Under the pieces are notes generated by a model. That model made no database searches. It saw nothing but the letters and a program-made list of their open reading frames with translations, and was not told the DNA's origin. A stretch of 64,000 nucleotides of DNA from Parablautia sp. Marseille-Q6255 (GTDB taxonomy: Bacteria; Bacillota; Clostridia; Lachnospirales; Lachnospiraceae): assembly GCF_951230155.1 (NCBI RefSeq), contig NZ_CATNVD010000012.1, positions 1 through 64,000 of the forward strand, given 5' to 3'. How positions within the stretch are numbered: the stretch's first letter is position 1; each line of letters opens with the position of its first letter. Of the stretch, positions 53,424-61,406 are shown one piece after another. The translations under genes were made by a program, and so were the position numbers.

Positions 53424-53452
53424 ATTATAGCAAAAGGTGTGGTTCTTGTCAA
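53424..53452 (-). promoter_or_regulatory. Promoter of tRNA-Leu(UAA)
   Basis: Minus-strand -35 TTGACA (53447-53452), 17-bp spacer, -10 TATAAT (53424-53429). An A-rich 22-bp stretch upstream (53453-53474) is followed by the target duplication of IS copy B. Confidence 0.9.
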
Positions 53453-53474
53453 CACCCTTTTTAAACTTTTTTCA

Positions 53475-53487
53475 AAAATCTTGCAAA
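53475..53487. repeat. Left 13-bp target duplication of IS copy B
   Basis: AAAATCTTGCAAA, repeated at 55147-55159. Confidence 0.9.
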
Positions 53488-55146
53488 CGAGAAATGTAAA
53501 AGTAACTTCCGGTTCTTCTTCACACTTCCGGAAGCTTGTTTTTCATTAAGGCTTTATGAAAGACTTATTTCCGGTTATCCTTTTCCTGTGATGTTCATGG
53601 GAGAAAGGATGTACATAATGAGAGCAAAACATTTAACCTTAGAAGAAAGAAAAATAATCCAGGAGGGCATCGAAAAGCGCTTGTCCAAAACAGCCATTGC
53701 CCGTTCCCTCCACAAAGATCCGACTACCATTGCAAAAGAAATCAAAAAGCATAGAACCTTAAAACCACGCAACCGCTTCAATTCACCTGTCATCTGTTCA
53801 AACTTTAAACAGTGCAGCAAACCCCGTAAATACTGTTCTGAAGCCTGCCCGTCCTATGCCGAACAGTCCTGTTCCCTGCGTGACCGCTCCGTCGGCGCCT
53901 GCAACCATTGTCCGGACATCAAACACTGCCGGCTGGATCATTACTTCTACAACGCCAGTCATGCTCACGAAGATTATCTCTTTCACCTGTCCGATTCCAG
54001 ACAGGGCGTTAATCTTTCAGAGCCGCAACGTCTACTCATTGCACAAACCATTGCCCCGCTCCTCAAAAAAGGGCAGTCCCTTTATCAGATCCTTGCTAAC
54101 CATCCGGAACTCTCCCTTTCGGTAAAATCCCTCTACACCTACATCGAAGGCGGCGTTTTTAAAGACTTTGGCGTTGATAACTTCTCTCTGCGCAGACAGG
54201 TTTCCATGCGCGAACGCAAAAAGCTGAAAAAACGCAGAGAGCCGGTCAACTATGAGGGGCATAAGTTTTCAGACTATCTCGCGTTTCTTGCCGACAATCC
54301 TTCCATCCCGACAACGGAGATGGATACTCTGTACAACCAACCGCAAGGACCTTATATCCAGACCTTTTCTTTTCAGAATACCGGACTTATGATCGGATTC
54401 CTCCATCAGGAAAAAACTTCGGAATCCATGGCTTCTGCCTTAGATTTCCTTCAGGAGCTTCTCGGCATCGACTATTTCCGCCTCTTTTCCCTGATCCTCA
54501 CTGACCGTGGGACAGAGTTTGAAAAAGTCTCCCTCTTTGAACAGAATCCAAAGAGCGGACAGATACGGACAAATATCTTTTATTGCGACCCACAGACACC
54601 AAGCCAGAAACCTCATGTAGAAAATAACCACAACTATGTCCGGAATATCCTTCCGAACCAGCGGAATCTCGAACACCTGACGCAGAAAGATCTGAATCTT
54701 ATGTTCGATCATATCAATTCCGTTCCACGAAAGGTATTAGGCGGAAGAACTCCTTATGAGGTCTTTTCCTTCTTTTATGGGGAAACGCTGCTGCATAAGC
54801 TGGGTGTCAGACGGATCGAACCGGATTCCGTAACGCTTCAGCCGTATCTGCTGAAAATAGAATAAGCCAGCCACAACCGCTGACTTATCCTTACACCATT
54901 AATTTTGCCCCTATGAACACACGTCCCATATGTATTCTTCTGGGCAACGGAACTTTGTCTTTCACAAAAAAAGAAAAAGCTCCCTTTGCTCCGCTTTGCA
55001 TGCGCAAAAAAGCGGAACTGTACTTAAAGTTTACACAAAAAAAGTCTTTTAGGCAAGAAAAACTTCCGTTTTCCTGCCTGAAAACAGAAGTTTCTCTTTC
55101 ATCCGGACGTTACTTTTACAACCGGAAGTTACTTTTATAATTCACC
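53488..55146 (+). mobile_element. IS30-like insertion sequence, copy B (1659 bp)
   Basis: Same length, ends and gene as copy A. It is inserted between the divergent promoters of tRNA-Leu(UAA) and tRNA-Leu(CAG), which were about 90 bp apart before insertion. The left end is 35 bp upstream of the tRNA-Leu(UAA) -35 box. As far as I compared, it is identical to copy C. Confidence 0.95.
53618..54865 (+). CDS. IS30-like DDE transposase, copy B
   Basis: 415 residues, identical to the copy A product: helix-turn-helix (6-46), eight-cysteine region (60-104) and D236/D296/E335. Same start choice, with GGAGAAAGG 9 nt upstream. No frameshift or stop, so it should be active. Its transcription runs away from the tRNA-Leu(UAA) promoter and towards the tRNA-Leu(CAG) gene, with the subterminal hairpin (about 55062-55091) in between. 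Confidence 0.93.
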   Translation: MRAKHLTLEERKIIQEGIEKRLSKTAIARSLHKDPTTIAKEIKKHRTLKPRNRFNSPVICSNFKQCSKPRKYCSEACPSYAEQSCSLRDRSVGACNHCPDIKHCRLDHYFYNASHAHEDYLFHLSDSRQGVNLSEPQRLLIAQTIAPLLKKGQSLYQILANHPELSLSVKSLYTYIEGGVFKDFGVDNFSLRRQVSMRERKKLKKRREPVNYEGHKFSDYLAFLADNPSIPTTEMDTLYNQPQGPYIQTFSFQNTGLMIGFLHQEKTSESMASALDFLQELLGIDYFRLFSLILTDRGTEFEKVSLFEQNPKSGQIRTNIFYCDPQTPSQKPHVENNHNYVRNILPNQRNLEHLTQKDLNLMFDHINSVPRKVLGGRTPYEVFSFFYGETLLHKLGVRRIEPDSVTLQPYLLKIE

Positions 55147-55159
55147 AAAATCTTGCAAA
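55147..55159. repeat. Right 13-bp target duplication of IS copy B
   Basis: AAAATCTTGCAAA, identical to 53475-53487. Confidence 0.9.
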
Positions 55160-55201
55160 AAATTTTTTTCGCGATTTTTTTTATTTTTTTCAAAAAACAT
55201 A

Positions 55202-55230
55202 TTGACATTCTTAAAATGATATAGTATTAT
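55202..55230 (+). promoter_or_regulatory. Promoter of tRNA-Leu(CAG)
   Basis: -35 TTGACA (55202-55207), 17-bp spacer, -10 TATTAT (55225-55230), with long A/T tracts upstream. Confidence 0.9.
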
Positions 55231-55257
55231 AACGTTCGTGAGTTGCAAAACAACTTC

Positions 55258-55341
55258 GCGGAGATGGCGGAATAGGCAGACGCGCAGGCTTCAGGTGCCT
55301 GTGGTAGCAATATCGTGAGGGTTCAAGTCCCTTTCTCCGCA
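55258..55341 (+). tRNA. tRNA-Leu(CAG)
   Basis: An 84-nt class II tRNA with acceptor stem GCGGAGA/TCTCCGC, anticodon loop TTCAGGT, variable arm, T-arm GGTTCAAGTCC and discriminator A. CCA is not encoded. It is the only plus-strand tRNA seen here. Confidence 0.95.
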
Positions 55342-55347
55342 CTGGAG

Positions 55348-55377
55348 ATCCTGCATCGTATGATGCAGGATTTTTTA
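55348..55377 (+). terminator. Terminator of tRNA-Leu(CAG)
   Basis: TCCTGCATC/GATGCAGGA stem with a GTAT loop followed by TTTTTTATTT. Confidence 0.93.
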
Positions 55378-55475
55378 TTTCATAGAAAATTGCGTTCTAT
55401 GAAATAAAAAATGCTCTGCAAGGATGCGCAGCTCTCGGAAATGAAATTATCGCTTTGTGAACCGCTCGCGCGCGG

Positions 55476-55502
55476 AGATTGTGCTGTTGCACAATCTTTT
55501 TT
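55476..55502 (+). terminator. Second plus-strand terminator-like hairpin
   Basis: AGATTGTGC/GCACAATCT with a TGTT loop followed by TTTTTT, directly after the stop of the opposing glycerate kinase gene. A further ATTTCATAGAA/TTCTATGAAAT hairpin lies at about 55378-55405. I see no plus-strand gene or promoter between 55378 and 55476 to explain it. Confidence 0.6.
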
Positions 55503-56676
55503 ATTTCACAGAATCATTTCTTTTTTCTGTATGTATCTGCATCCCCACTCTCAGCAGCCGGATCGCCTGTTCCGCTGTATCCGCCAGATTTTCTCTGGCA
55601 TTCTCACTTTTCATCGCCTCTTCCAGGGTACAGACTCTGTGCAGAATCGGAAAGTATGCAGCTATACCGTTTTCAGTGCATCCGGCCACATCCTTTGTAA
55701 CGCTCCCTGCAAATGCCAGAACCGGAACACGATATGTCCTTGCGATCTTTGCCACACCCGCTACTGCTTTTCCCATCATGGTCTGTCTGTCCAGCTGTCC
55801 TTCTCCCGTGATCACCAGATCCGCCGTTTTAATCGCTTCCTCCAGCCCTGTCTCCTCTAATACAAGCGCTGCGCCCGGTCTCAGAGACGCATGCAAAAAT
55901 GTCCGAAATGCAAATCCCATGCCTCCCGCGGCACCTGCTCCGGGATAATACGGATCTGCCATTTCTGATATCGCATCTGCAAGCTGCGCGTACCGCAAAA
56001 GCCATCGATCCATATCTGCGATCATCGCAGGATCCGCTCCCTTCTGAGGGCCATAGACCGCGCTGCACCCCAGCTCGCCGCACAGAGGATTCTCTACATC
56101 GCAGGCAACCAGAAATTCACATTCCGAAAGCTCCGGAAGCACTCTGTCACTCGTAATTCTTTGTAGCCAGCGCAGCCCCTGTGCTTCAAATGGCACCTGC
56201 TCTCCTTTTTCGTCCAGCAGACCGTAGCCAAGCGCCTGCAGCATTCCTGCGCCTCCGTCATTCGTAGCGCTCCCGCCAATTCCGACCAGAAACCGTCTGC
56301 AGCCCTTTGCAACTGCATCGCAGATCACCTCTCCGACACCGTATGTCGTCGCGTAAAGCGGATTCCTCTCGTCCGGCGCCGCAAGCGTGAGTCCGGCCGC
56401 CTCCGCCATCTCTATCACAGCCAGCTTTCGCTTTTCTATGATCCCATACCGGCACTCGACCTTCCTGCCATACGGCCCCGTCACCCGGATACGCTGTATC
56501 TCTCCTCCCATTCCGTGTACCAGCGCATCCATCGTCCCTTCTCCGCCATCTGCCAGAGGCCGCACAACCGTCTCTGCCTGTTCATCCGCACGCCGGATTC
56601 CCTCTGCCACAGCCTCCCCGGCTTCCAGAGAGCTCATGCTCCCTTTGAACGAATCCATTGCTATCACTACCTTCAT
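55501..56676 (-). CDS. Glycerate kinase (GarK/GlxK family)
   Basis: ATP-dependent phosphorylation of D-glycerate, usually at the 2-position in this family, feeding glycolysis. The 391 residues begin KVVIAMDSFKGSMSSLEAGEAV, with PLADGGEGTMDALV, GIGGSATNDGGAGMLQALG and ITGEGQLDRQT as family landmarks. The start has GGGAGG upstream. It stands alone between the rplT and tRNA-Leu(CAG) genes. Confidence 0.95.
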   Translation of the reverse strand: MKVVIAMDSFKGSMSSLEAGEAVAEGIRRADEQAETVVRPLADGGEGTMDALVHGMGGEIQRIRVTGPYGRKVECRYGIIEKRKLAVIEMAEAAGLTLAAPDERNPLYATTYGVGEVICDAVAKGCRRFLVGIGGSATNDGGAGMLQALGYGLLDEKGEQVPFEAQGLRWLQRITSDRVLPELSECEFLVACDVENPLCGELGCSAVYGPQKGADPAMIADMDRWLLRYAQLADAISEMADPYYPGAGAAGGMGFAFRTFLHASLRPGAALVLEETGLEEAIKTADLVITGEGQLDRQTMMGKAVAGVAKIARTYRVPVLAFAGSVTKDVAGCTENGIAAYFPILHRVCTLEEAMKSENARENLADTAEQAIRLLRVGMQIHTEKRNDSVK

Positions 56677-56881
56677 ATATCTTCCCTCCCATATGCAGGC
56701 ATTTCCAGAACAATACAAAAACTGCGGCAGAGTTTACGGTGACAGACTTTCCCTCTTCCTTTTATAACAGACAGGTAAGCTGTCTGCATCAGAAAGCATG
56801 GGGAAGTCTGCCAGACCGCACCGTCTGCCGCAGCACTTTTCTATATTTATAAACTCCAGACTGGTATCTGTCCTGTGAGCC

Positions 56882-57238
56882 TTATGCCAGCTTTGTCTTT
56901 GCAAGCTCTACGAGTGAAGCAAATCCTGCTGCATCGTTCACTGCCATGTCAGCCAGAACCTTTCTGTTCAGCTCAACGCCTGCCAGCTTCAGTCCATACA
57001 TAAACTTGCTGTAGGAAAGACCGTTCAGACGAGCACCTGCATTGATACGTGCGATCCAGAGCTGTCTGTACTGACGCTTTCTCTGCTTACGTCCTGCATA
57101 TGCGCTTGTCAGGGCACGCATTACAGACTGCTTTGCAATTCTGTACTGTTTGGAACGTGCACCTCTGTATCCCTTAGCCAGCTTTAATACTCTGTTATGT
57201 TTTTTCTTAGCGTTCATACCGCCTTTAATTCTTGCCAT
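56882..57238 (-). CDS. rplT: Ribosomal protein L20
   Basis: 118-residue early-assembly protein: [46 protein letters not shown] with the full basic N-terminal helix and the globular C-terminal half. Last gene of infC-rpmI-rplT; L20 often represses this operon. A gap of about 200 bp to glycerate kinase shows no clear terminator. Confidence 0.98.
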   Translation of the reverse strand: MARIKGGMNAKKKHNRVLKLAKGYRGARSKQYRIAKQSVMRALTSAYAGRKQRKRQYRQLWIARINAGARLNGLSYSKFMYGLKLAGVELNRKVLADMAVNDAAGFASLVELAKTKLA

Positions 57239-57263
57239 GTCTTATCTCCTCCTTCGCCTGATC

Positions 57264-57461
57264 TTATAAATACGGTAAAATCTTCTTCATGTTCTGAGCA
57301 TTTGTAGCATCTGTGATAGCTGCCTGTCTCAGATTTCTCTTTCTCTTGGTGGACTTCTTTGTTAAGATATGGCTCTTATAAGCTTTGCTTCTCTTTAATA
57401 ATCCTGTACCTGTTTTTTTGAAACGTTTTGCAGCTGCTCTGCTGGTCTTCATTTTTGGCAT
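57264..57461 (-). CDS. rpmI: Ribosomal protein L35
   Basis: 65 residues: [44 protein letters not shown]. Lies 33 nt after infC and 25 nt before rplT, the standard order. Confidence 0.98.
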   Translation of the reverse strand: MPKMKTSRAAAKRFKKTGTGLLKRSKAYKSHILTKKSTKRKRNLRQAAITDATNAQNMKKILPYL

Positions 57462-57494
57462 CTTAATATTCCTCCTTATATTTAAATATGTGAA

Positions 57495-58001
57495 CTAACG
57501 TTTTTCCGACAGGAAAAGTGTCAGGCTTCTGCCTTCCTGCTTGATCGGCTTGTCGATGACAGCGACCTCCGCCATAGCCTTCGCAAAATCCTCCAGGATA
57601 TAACGGTGCGCCTGCATATGCGCCATCTCACGTCCGCGGAAGCGAAGAGTGACTTTTACCTTATTCCCCTTTGCGATGAACTTCTTTGCATTATTCATCT
57701 TGGTATTCAGGTCGTTTACATCAATATTTGGTGACAACCGTACCTCTTTGATCTCAACTGTTTTCTGTTTCTTTCTGGCTTCTTTTTCCTTGCGCGCCAG
57801 TTCATAACGATACTTGCCGTAATCAATAATCTTACATACTGGCGGTTTTGCCGTCGGGGCGATTTTCACAAGGTCAAGCTCCGCTTCCCTTGCAAGCTTA
57901 AGCGCATCCTTGGATGACATAATTCCGAGCTGATCGCCGTTCTCGCCGATTACGCGGACTTCACGGTCCCTGATTTGTTCGTTAATCATTAATTCGCTAA
58001 T
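57495..58001 (-). CDS. infC: Translation initiation factor IF-3, AUU start
   Basis: 168 residues: ELMINEQIRDREVRVIGENGDQLGIM (N-domain) and the linker and C-domain with RLSPNIDVNDLNTKMNNAKKFIAKGNKVKVTLRFRGREMAH. The start is an ATT codon at 57999-58001 with GGAGG 9 nt upstream; the next ATG has no ribosome site. AUU starts are the known basis of IF-3 self-control, because IF-3 discriminates against them. First gene of the infC-rpmI-rplT operon. Confidence 0.95.
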   Translation of the reverse strand: MSELMINEQIRDREVRVIGENGDQLGIMSSKDALKLAREAELDLVKIAPTAKPPVCKIIDYGKYRYELARKEKEARKKQKTVEIKEVRLSPNIDVNDLNTKMNNAKKFIAKGNKVKVTLRFRGREMAHMQAHRYILEDFAKAMAEVAVIDKPIKQEGRSLTLFLSEKR

Positions 58002-58021
58002 GGTACTGCACCTCCACACAC

Positions 58022-58177
58022 TGATATAAAATAAGAGTGGACAACATCGTCATCCACTCATAATCCTCACCACAAAACCTGCCATATACATACAGCAGCT
58101 CTGTTTTCGATATGAACCACCGGTCACCTGATGTGCCGGGGTGAGAGTGGATACTCTGCTTTCCTGTCAACATAACC
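58022..58177 (-). promoter_or_regulatory. infC operon leader with attenuator
   Basis: The minus-strand leader ends in a hairpin GAGTGGA/TCCACTC followed by TTATTTT (58022-58060). Upstream in the leader the word TATCCACTC (around 58142-58150) can pair with the first arm of that hairpin. The two folds exclude each other, as in L20- or IF-3-type leaders of Firmicutes. Confidence 0.7.
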
Positions 58178-58183
58178 TTTATC

Positions 58184-58212
58184 AGGTTATCACATCAGGC
58201 AGTCGGTGTCAA
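58184..58212 (-). promoter_or_regulatory. Promoter of infC-rpmI-rplT
   Basis: Minus-strand -35 TTGACA (58207-58212), 17-bp spacer, -10 TAACCT (58184-58189). A 22-bp A-rich stretch upstream (58213-58234) is followed by the target duplication of IS copy C. Confidence 0.75.
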
Positions 58213-58234
58213 CTGTTTTTTTCTGTTTTTGCCT

Positions 58235-58247
58235 TCCTGGCAGCGAT
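58235..58247. repeat. Left 13-bp target duplication of IS copy C
   Basis: TCCTGGCAGCGAT, repeated at 59907-59919. Confidence 0.9.
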
Positions 58248-59906
58248 CGAGAAATGTAAAAGTAACTTCCGGTTCTTCTTCACACTTCCGGAAGCTTGTT
58301 TTTCATTAAGGCTTTATGAAAGACTTATTTCCGGTTATCCTTTTCCTGTGATGTTCATGGGAGAAAGGATGTACATAATGAGAGCAAAACATTTAACCTT
58401 AGAAGAAAGAAAAATAATCCAGGAGGGCATCGAAAAGCGCTTGTCCAAAACAGCCATTGCCCGTTCCCTCCACAAAGATCCGACTACCATTGCAAAAGAA
58501 ATCAAAAAGCATAGAACCTTAAAACCACGCAACCGCTTCAATTCACCTGTCATCTGTTCAAACTTTAAACAGTGCAGCAAACCCCGTAAATACTGTTCTG
58601 AAGCCTGCCCGTCCTATGCCGAACAGTCCTGTTCCCTGCGTGACCGCTCCGTCGGCGCCTGCAACCATTGTCCGGACATCAAACACTGCCGGCTGGATCA
58701 TTACTTCTACAACGCCAGTCATGCTCACGAAGATTATCTCTTTCACCTGTCCGATTCCAGACAGGGCGTTAATCTTTCAGAGCCGCAACGTCTACTCATT
58801 GCACAAACCATTGCCCCGCTCCTCAAAAAAGGGCAGTCCCTTTATCAGATCCTTGCTAACCATCCGGAACTCTCCCTTTCGGTAAAATCCCTCTACACCT
58901 ACATCGAAGGCGGCGTTTTTAAAGACTTTGGCGTTGATAACTTCTCTCTGCGCAGACAGGTTTCCATGCGCGAACGCAAAAAGCTGAAAAAACGCAGAGA
59001 GCCGGTCAACTATGAGGGGCATAAGTTTTCAGACTATCTCGCGTTTCTTGCCGACAATCCTTCCATCCCGACAACGGAGATGGATACTCTGTACAACCAA
59101 CCGCAAGGACCTTATATCCAGACCTTTTCTTTTCAGAATACCGGACTTATGATCGGATTCCTCCATCAGGAAAAAACTTCGGAATCCATGGCTTCTGCCT
59201 TAGATTTCCTTCAGGAGCTTCTCGGCATCGACTATTTCCGCCTCTTTTCCCTGATCCTCACTGACCGTGGGACAGAGTTTGAAAAAGTCTCCCTCTTTGA
59301 ACAGAATCCAAAGAGCGGACAGATACGGACAAATATCTTTTATTGCGACCCACAGACACCAAGCCAGAAACCTCATGTAGAAAATAACCACAACTATGTC
59401 CGGAATATCCTTCCGAACCAGCGGAATCTCGAACACCTGACGCAGAAAGATCTGAATCTTATGTTCGATCATATCAATTCCGTTCCACGAAAGGTATTAG
59501 GCGGAAGAACTCCTTATGAGGTCTTTTCCTTCTTTTATGGGGAAACGCTGCTGCATAAGCTGGGTGTCAGACGGATCGAACCGGATTCCGTAACGCTTCA
59601 GCCGTATCTGCTGAAAATAGAATAAGCCAGCCACAACCGCTGACTTATCCTTACACCATTAATTTTGCCCCTATGAACACACGTCCCATATGTATTCTTC
59701 TGGGCAACGGAACTTTGTCTTTCACAAAAAAAGAAAAAGCTCCCTTTGCTCCGCTTTGCATGCGCAAAAAAGCGGAACTGTACTTAAAGTTTACACAAAA
59801 AAAGTCTTTTAGGCAAGAAAAACTTCCGTTTTCCTGCCTGAAAACAGAAGTTTCTCTTTCATCCGGACGTTACTTTTACAACCGGAAGTTACTTTTATAA
59901 TTCACC
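58248..59906 (+). mobile_element. IS30-like insertion sequence, copy C (1659 bp)
   Basis: Same ends, length and gene as copies A and B. It separates the 3' end of the DUF1540 gene from the infC promoter; before insertion the stop codon of that gene and the infC -35 box were about 35 bp apart. The left end is 35 bp upstream of the infC -35 box. Confidence 0.95.
58378..59625 (+). CDS. IS30-like DDE transposase, copy C
   Basis: 415 residues, identical to the other two copies (helix-turn-helix 6-46, eight cysteines 60-104, D236/D296/E335). The open frame extends further upstream here through host sequence, but the ribosome site and identity with the other copies fix the start at 58378. Intact. 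Confidence 0.93.
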   Translation: MRAKHLTLEERKIIQEGIEKRLSKTAIARSLHKDPTTIAKEIKKHRTLKPRNRFNSPVICSNFKQCSKPRKYCSEACPSYAEQSCSLRDRSVGACNHCPDIKHCRLDHYFYNASHAHEDYLFHLSDSRQGVNLSEPQRLLIAQTIAPLLKKGQSLYQILANHPELSLSVKSLYTYIEGGVFKDFGVDNFSLRRQVSMRERKKLKKRREPVNYEGHKFSDYLAFLADNPSIPTTEMDTLYNQPQGPYIQTFSFQNTGLMIGFLHQEKTSESMASALDFLQELLGIDYFRLFSLILTDRGTEFEKVSLFEQNPKSGQIRTNIFYCDPQTPSQKPHVENNHNYVRNILPNQRNLEHLTQKDLNLMFDHINSVPRKVLGGRTPYEVFSFFYGETLLHKLGVRRIEPDSVTLQPYLLKIE

Positions 59907-59919
59907 TCCTGGCAGCGAT
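59907..59919. repeat. Right 13-bp target duplication of IS copy C
   Basis: TCCTGGCAGCGAT, identical to 58235-58247. Its last base is the first base of the complemented stop codon of the DUF1540 gene. Confidence 0.9.
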
Positions 59920-60242
59920 TATCTTTTGTCTTCTTTATCGAACGTCACACATTCCGTCTCACCGCAGCGTTTTGCCGCAGCTCCGGAAATATCTACATGC
60001 TCTGCATGGCAGCAGCACTCGTCATTGTATCTGCAATGCACTGCCTCACACTTGATCCCCGTCTCTACACTCGGGCTTCCCATAGAGCTTCTCATATTGT
60101 CGCGCCTACGCTCCTCGAAGCTTTTGCAGCACGTATCCTGACACACCTTCGCGCTCTCTCCGTCTATCTGGATGTCATCTCTGCTGCAATACATTGCATT
60201 GTTATACACACAGTTCTGTGCGGAACATACTAATGCCGGCAT
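59919..60242 (-). CDS. Twin DUF1540 cysteine-rich protein
   Basis: A 107-residue protein with two copies of the DUF1540 pattern: C-x4-C-x-YN-x4-C-x-(R/A)-x-x-I-x-I-x-G-x-x-A-x-x-C-x3-C (residues 6-40 and 65-100), which probably bind metal. Common in clostridia, function unknown. AGGAGG precedes the ATG. IS copy C abuts its stop codon without changing the protein. Confidence 0.88.
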   Translation of the reverse strand: MPALVCSAQNCVYNNAMYCSRDDIQIDGESAKVCQDTCCKSFEERRRDNMRSSMGSPSVETGIKCEAVHCRYNDECCCHAEHVDISGAAAKRCGETECVTFDKEDKR

Positions 60243-60392
60243 AATCCTACCTCCTGAATTTTATTTTATTTCAGAAGATAGTCTTCCCATTTTGAGATCA
60301 AGTATACATCAGCCTGCATAGCCATCAGAAGCTTTCCGTTTCACGCGTAATGTCTTTGCGTTTTTAAAAATATTGCATCATGCGCCGTCTTT

Positions 60393-61406
60393 TTAGTTCG
60401 ACCGTACCTCCTGACGCATAAATCCGATATAGGAAGCACCAAACGCCACAAGAAGCAGCGCTGCAAGACCGGTCAGATGCGGCCATACGAGCAGCAGACT
60501 CTGTCCCAGACTCAGGTATCCCGAGATCGCTCCGACGAGCTGATCAACTGTTACGATGTTTACGGTGCGCACACTCGGATTCATGATCGTCGAGACCGCC
60601 TCGCTATATAAATAGGAAGGAGAAATACGGTTCAGTCCAAGCTCCAGATTGTAATTATCCAGTGCATTGACCATTGCATTGTAGTCATTATTCACCGGAT
60701 AGACCGCACCTGCAATAATCGTAGCCAGCAAACTCATAAAAATCGCAAAGAACATCCACACTGCGATCGAAGCCAGAGCCGACGTCGCCGCATGGCGGCA
60801 GACAACAGAGAAAAAGATCGACAGAGCCAGCCAGAACGACACGTAGATCACCGTAAAGGTCAAAAATATCAGAATACGCAGCACTTCTTCCGTCTCTGGC
60901 TTCAGTCCTGTGGCAATCACGCCAAACGCTCCCATCCCGATCCCAATCGAGTAAATGATCATAGCGATCAGCGCTGTACCTGCCAGAAACTTTCCTATAA
61001 TAATAGAATCTCTGTAGATCGGCTGCGAAACAAGGCGATTCAGGGTCCCGCTGGTGCGCTCGCTGTTTACCGCATCAAATCCAAGCGCCAGACCGATGAT
61101 CGGCCCCAAAAGCGCGATGATCGCCATAAAAGACGGGATGGAGTTGCCGCTGGTCGAATACAGCTTCAAAAATACGAAATTGCTGTCGCTCTCCATCGCC
61201 TCTCCCAGTCCGGATATCGCGCCATACAGACTGGCAAAGCTGGTTGCTCCTACCAGAAGCAGCAGGATCAGGAAACGTTTGCTCCTCAGATGATCGGCAA
61301 GCTCTTTGCGAAACAGCGCTGCCAGTCCGGTTCTTCCACTAATCCCCCTGCTTTTTTCTGCCCTTCCAGCTATGCTTTTTCTTTGTTTCAAACTTATTTC
61401 TTTCAT
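60393..61406 (-). CDS. ABC-2 type permease
   Basis: A 337-residue permease: cytoplasmic start (GLAALFRKELADHLRSKRFL) typical of ABC-2 proteins, then six hydrophobic segments with a large outer loop after the first. The phrase NSERTSGTLNRLVSQPIYRDSIIIGKFLAG is the coupling helix region. The start MKEISLKQ overlaps the ATPase gene by 68 bp; earlier in-frame ATGs are possible but would lengthen the overlap. Works with the ATPase at 61339. Substrate unknown. Confidence 0.85.
   Translation of the reverse strand: MKEISLKQRKSIAGRAEKSRGISGRTGLAALFRKELADHLRSKRFLILLLLVGATSFASLYGAISGLGEAMESDSNFVFLKLYSTSGNSIPSFMAIIALLGPIIGLALGFDAVNSERTSGTLNRLVSQPIYRDSIIIGKFLAGTALIAMIIYSIGIGMGAFGVIATGLKPETEEVLRILIFLTFTVIYVSFWLALSIFFSVVCRHAATSALASIAVWMFFAIFMSLLATIIAGAVYPVNNDYNAMVNALDNYNLELGLNRISPSYLYSEAVSTIMNPSVRTVNIVTVDQLVGAISGYLSLGQSLLLVWPHLTGLAALLLVAFGASYIGFMRQEVRSN

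Noticed and set aside
58141-58377. An N-terminal extension of the third transposase
   Set aside because: The extension runs through host DNA and the infC leader region; the other two copies and the ribosome site place the start at 58378.
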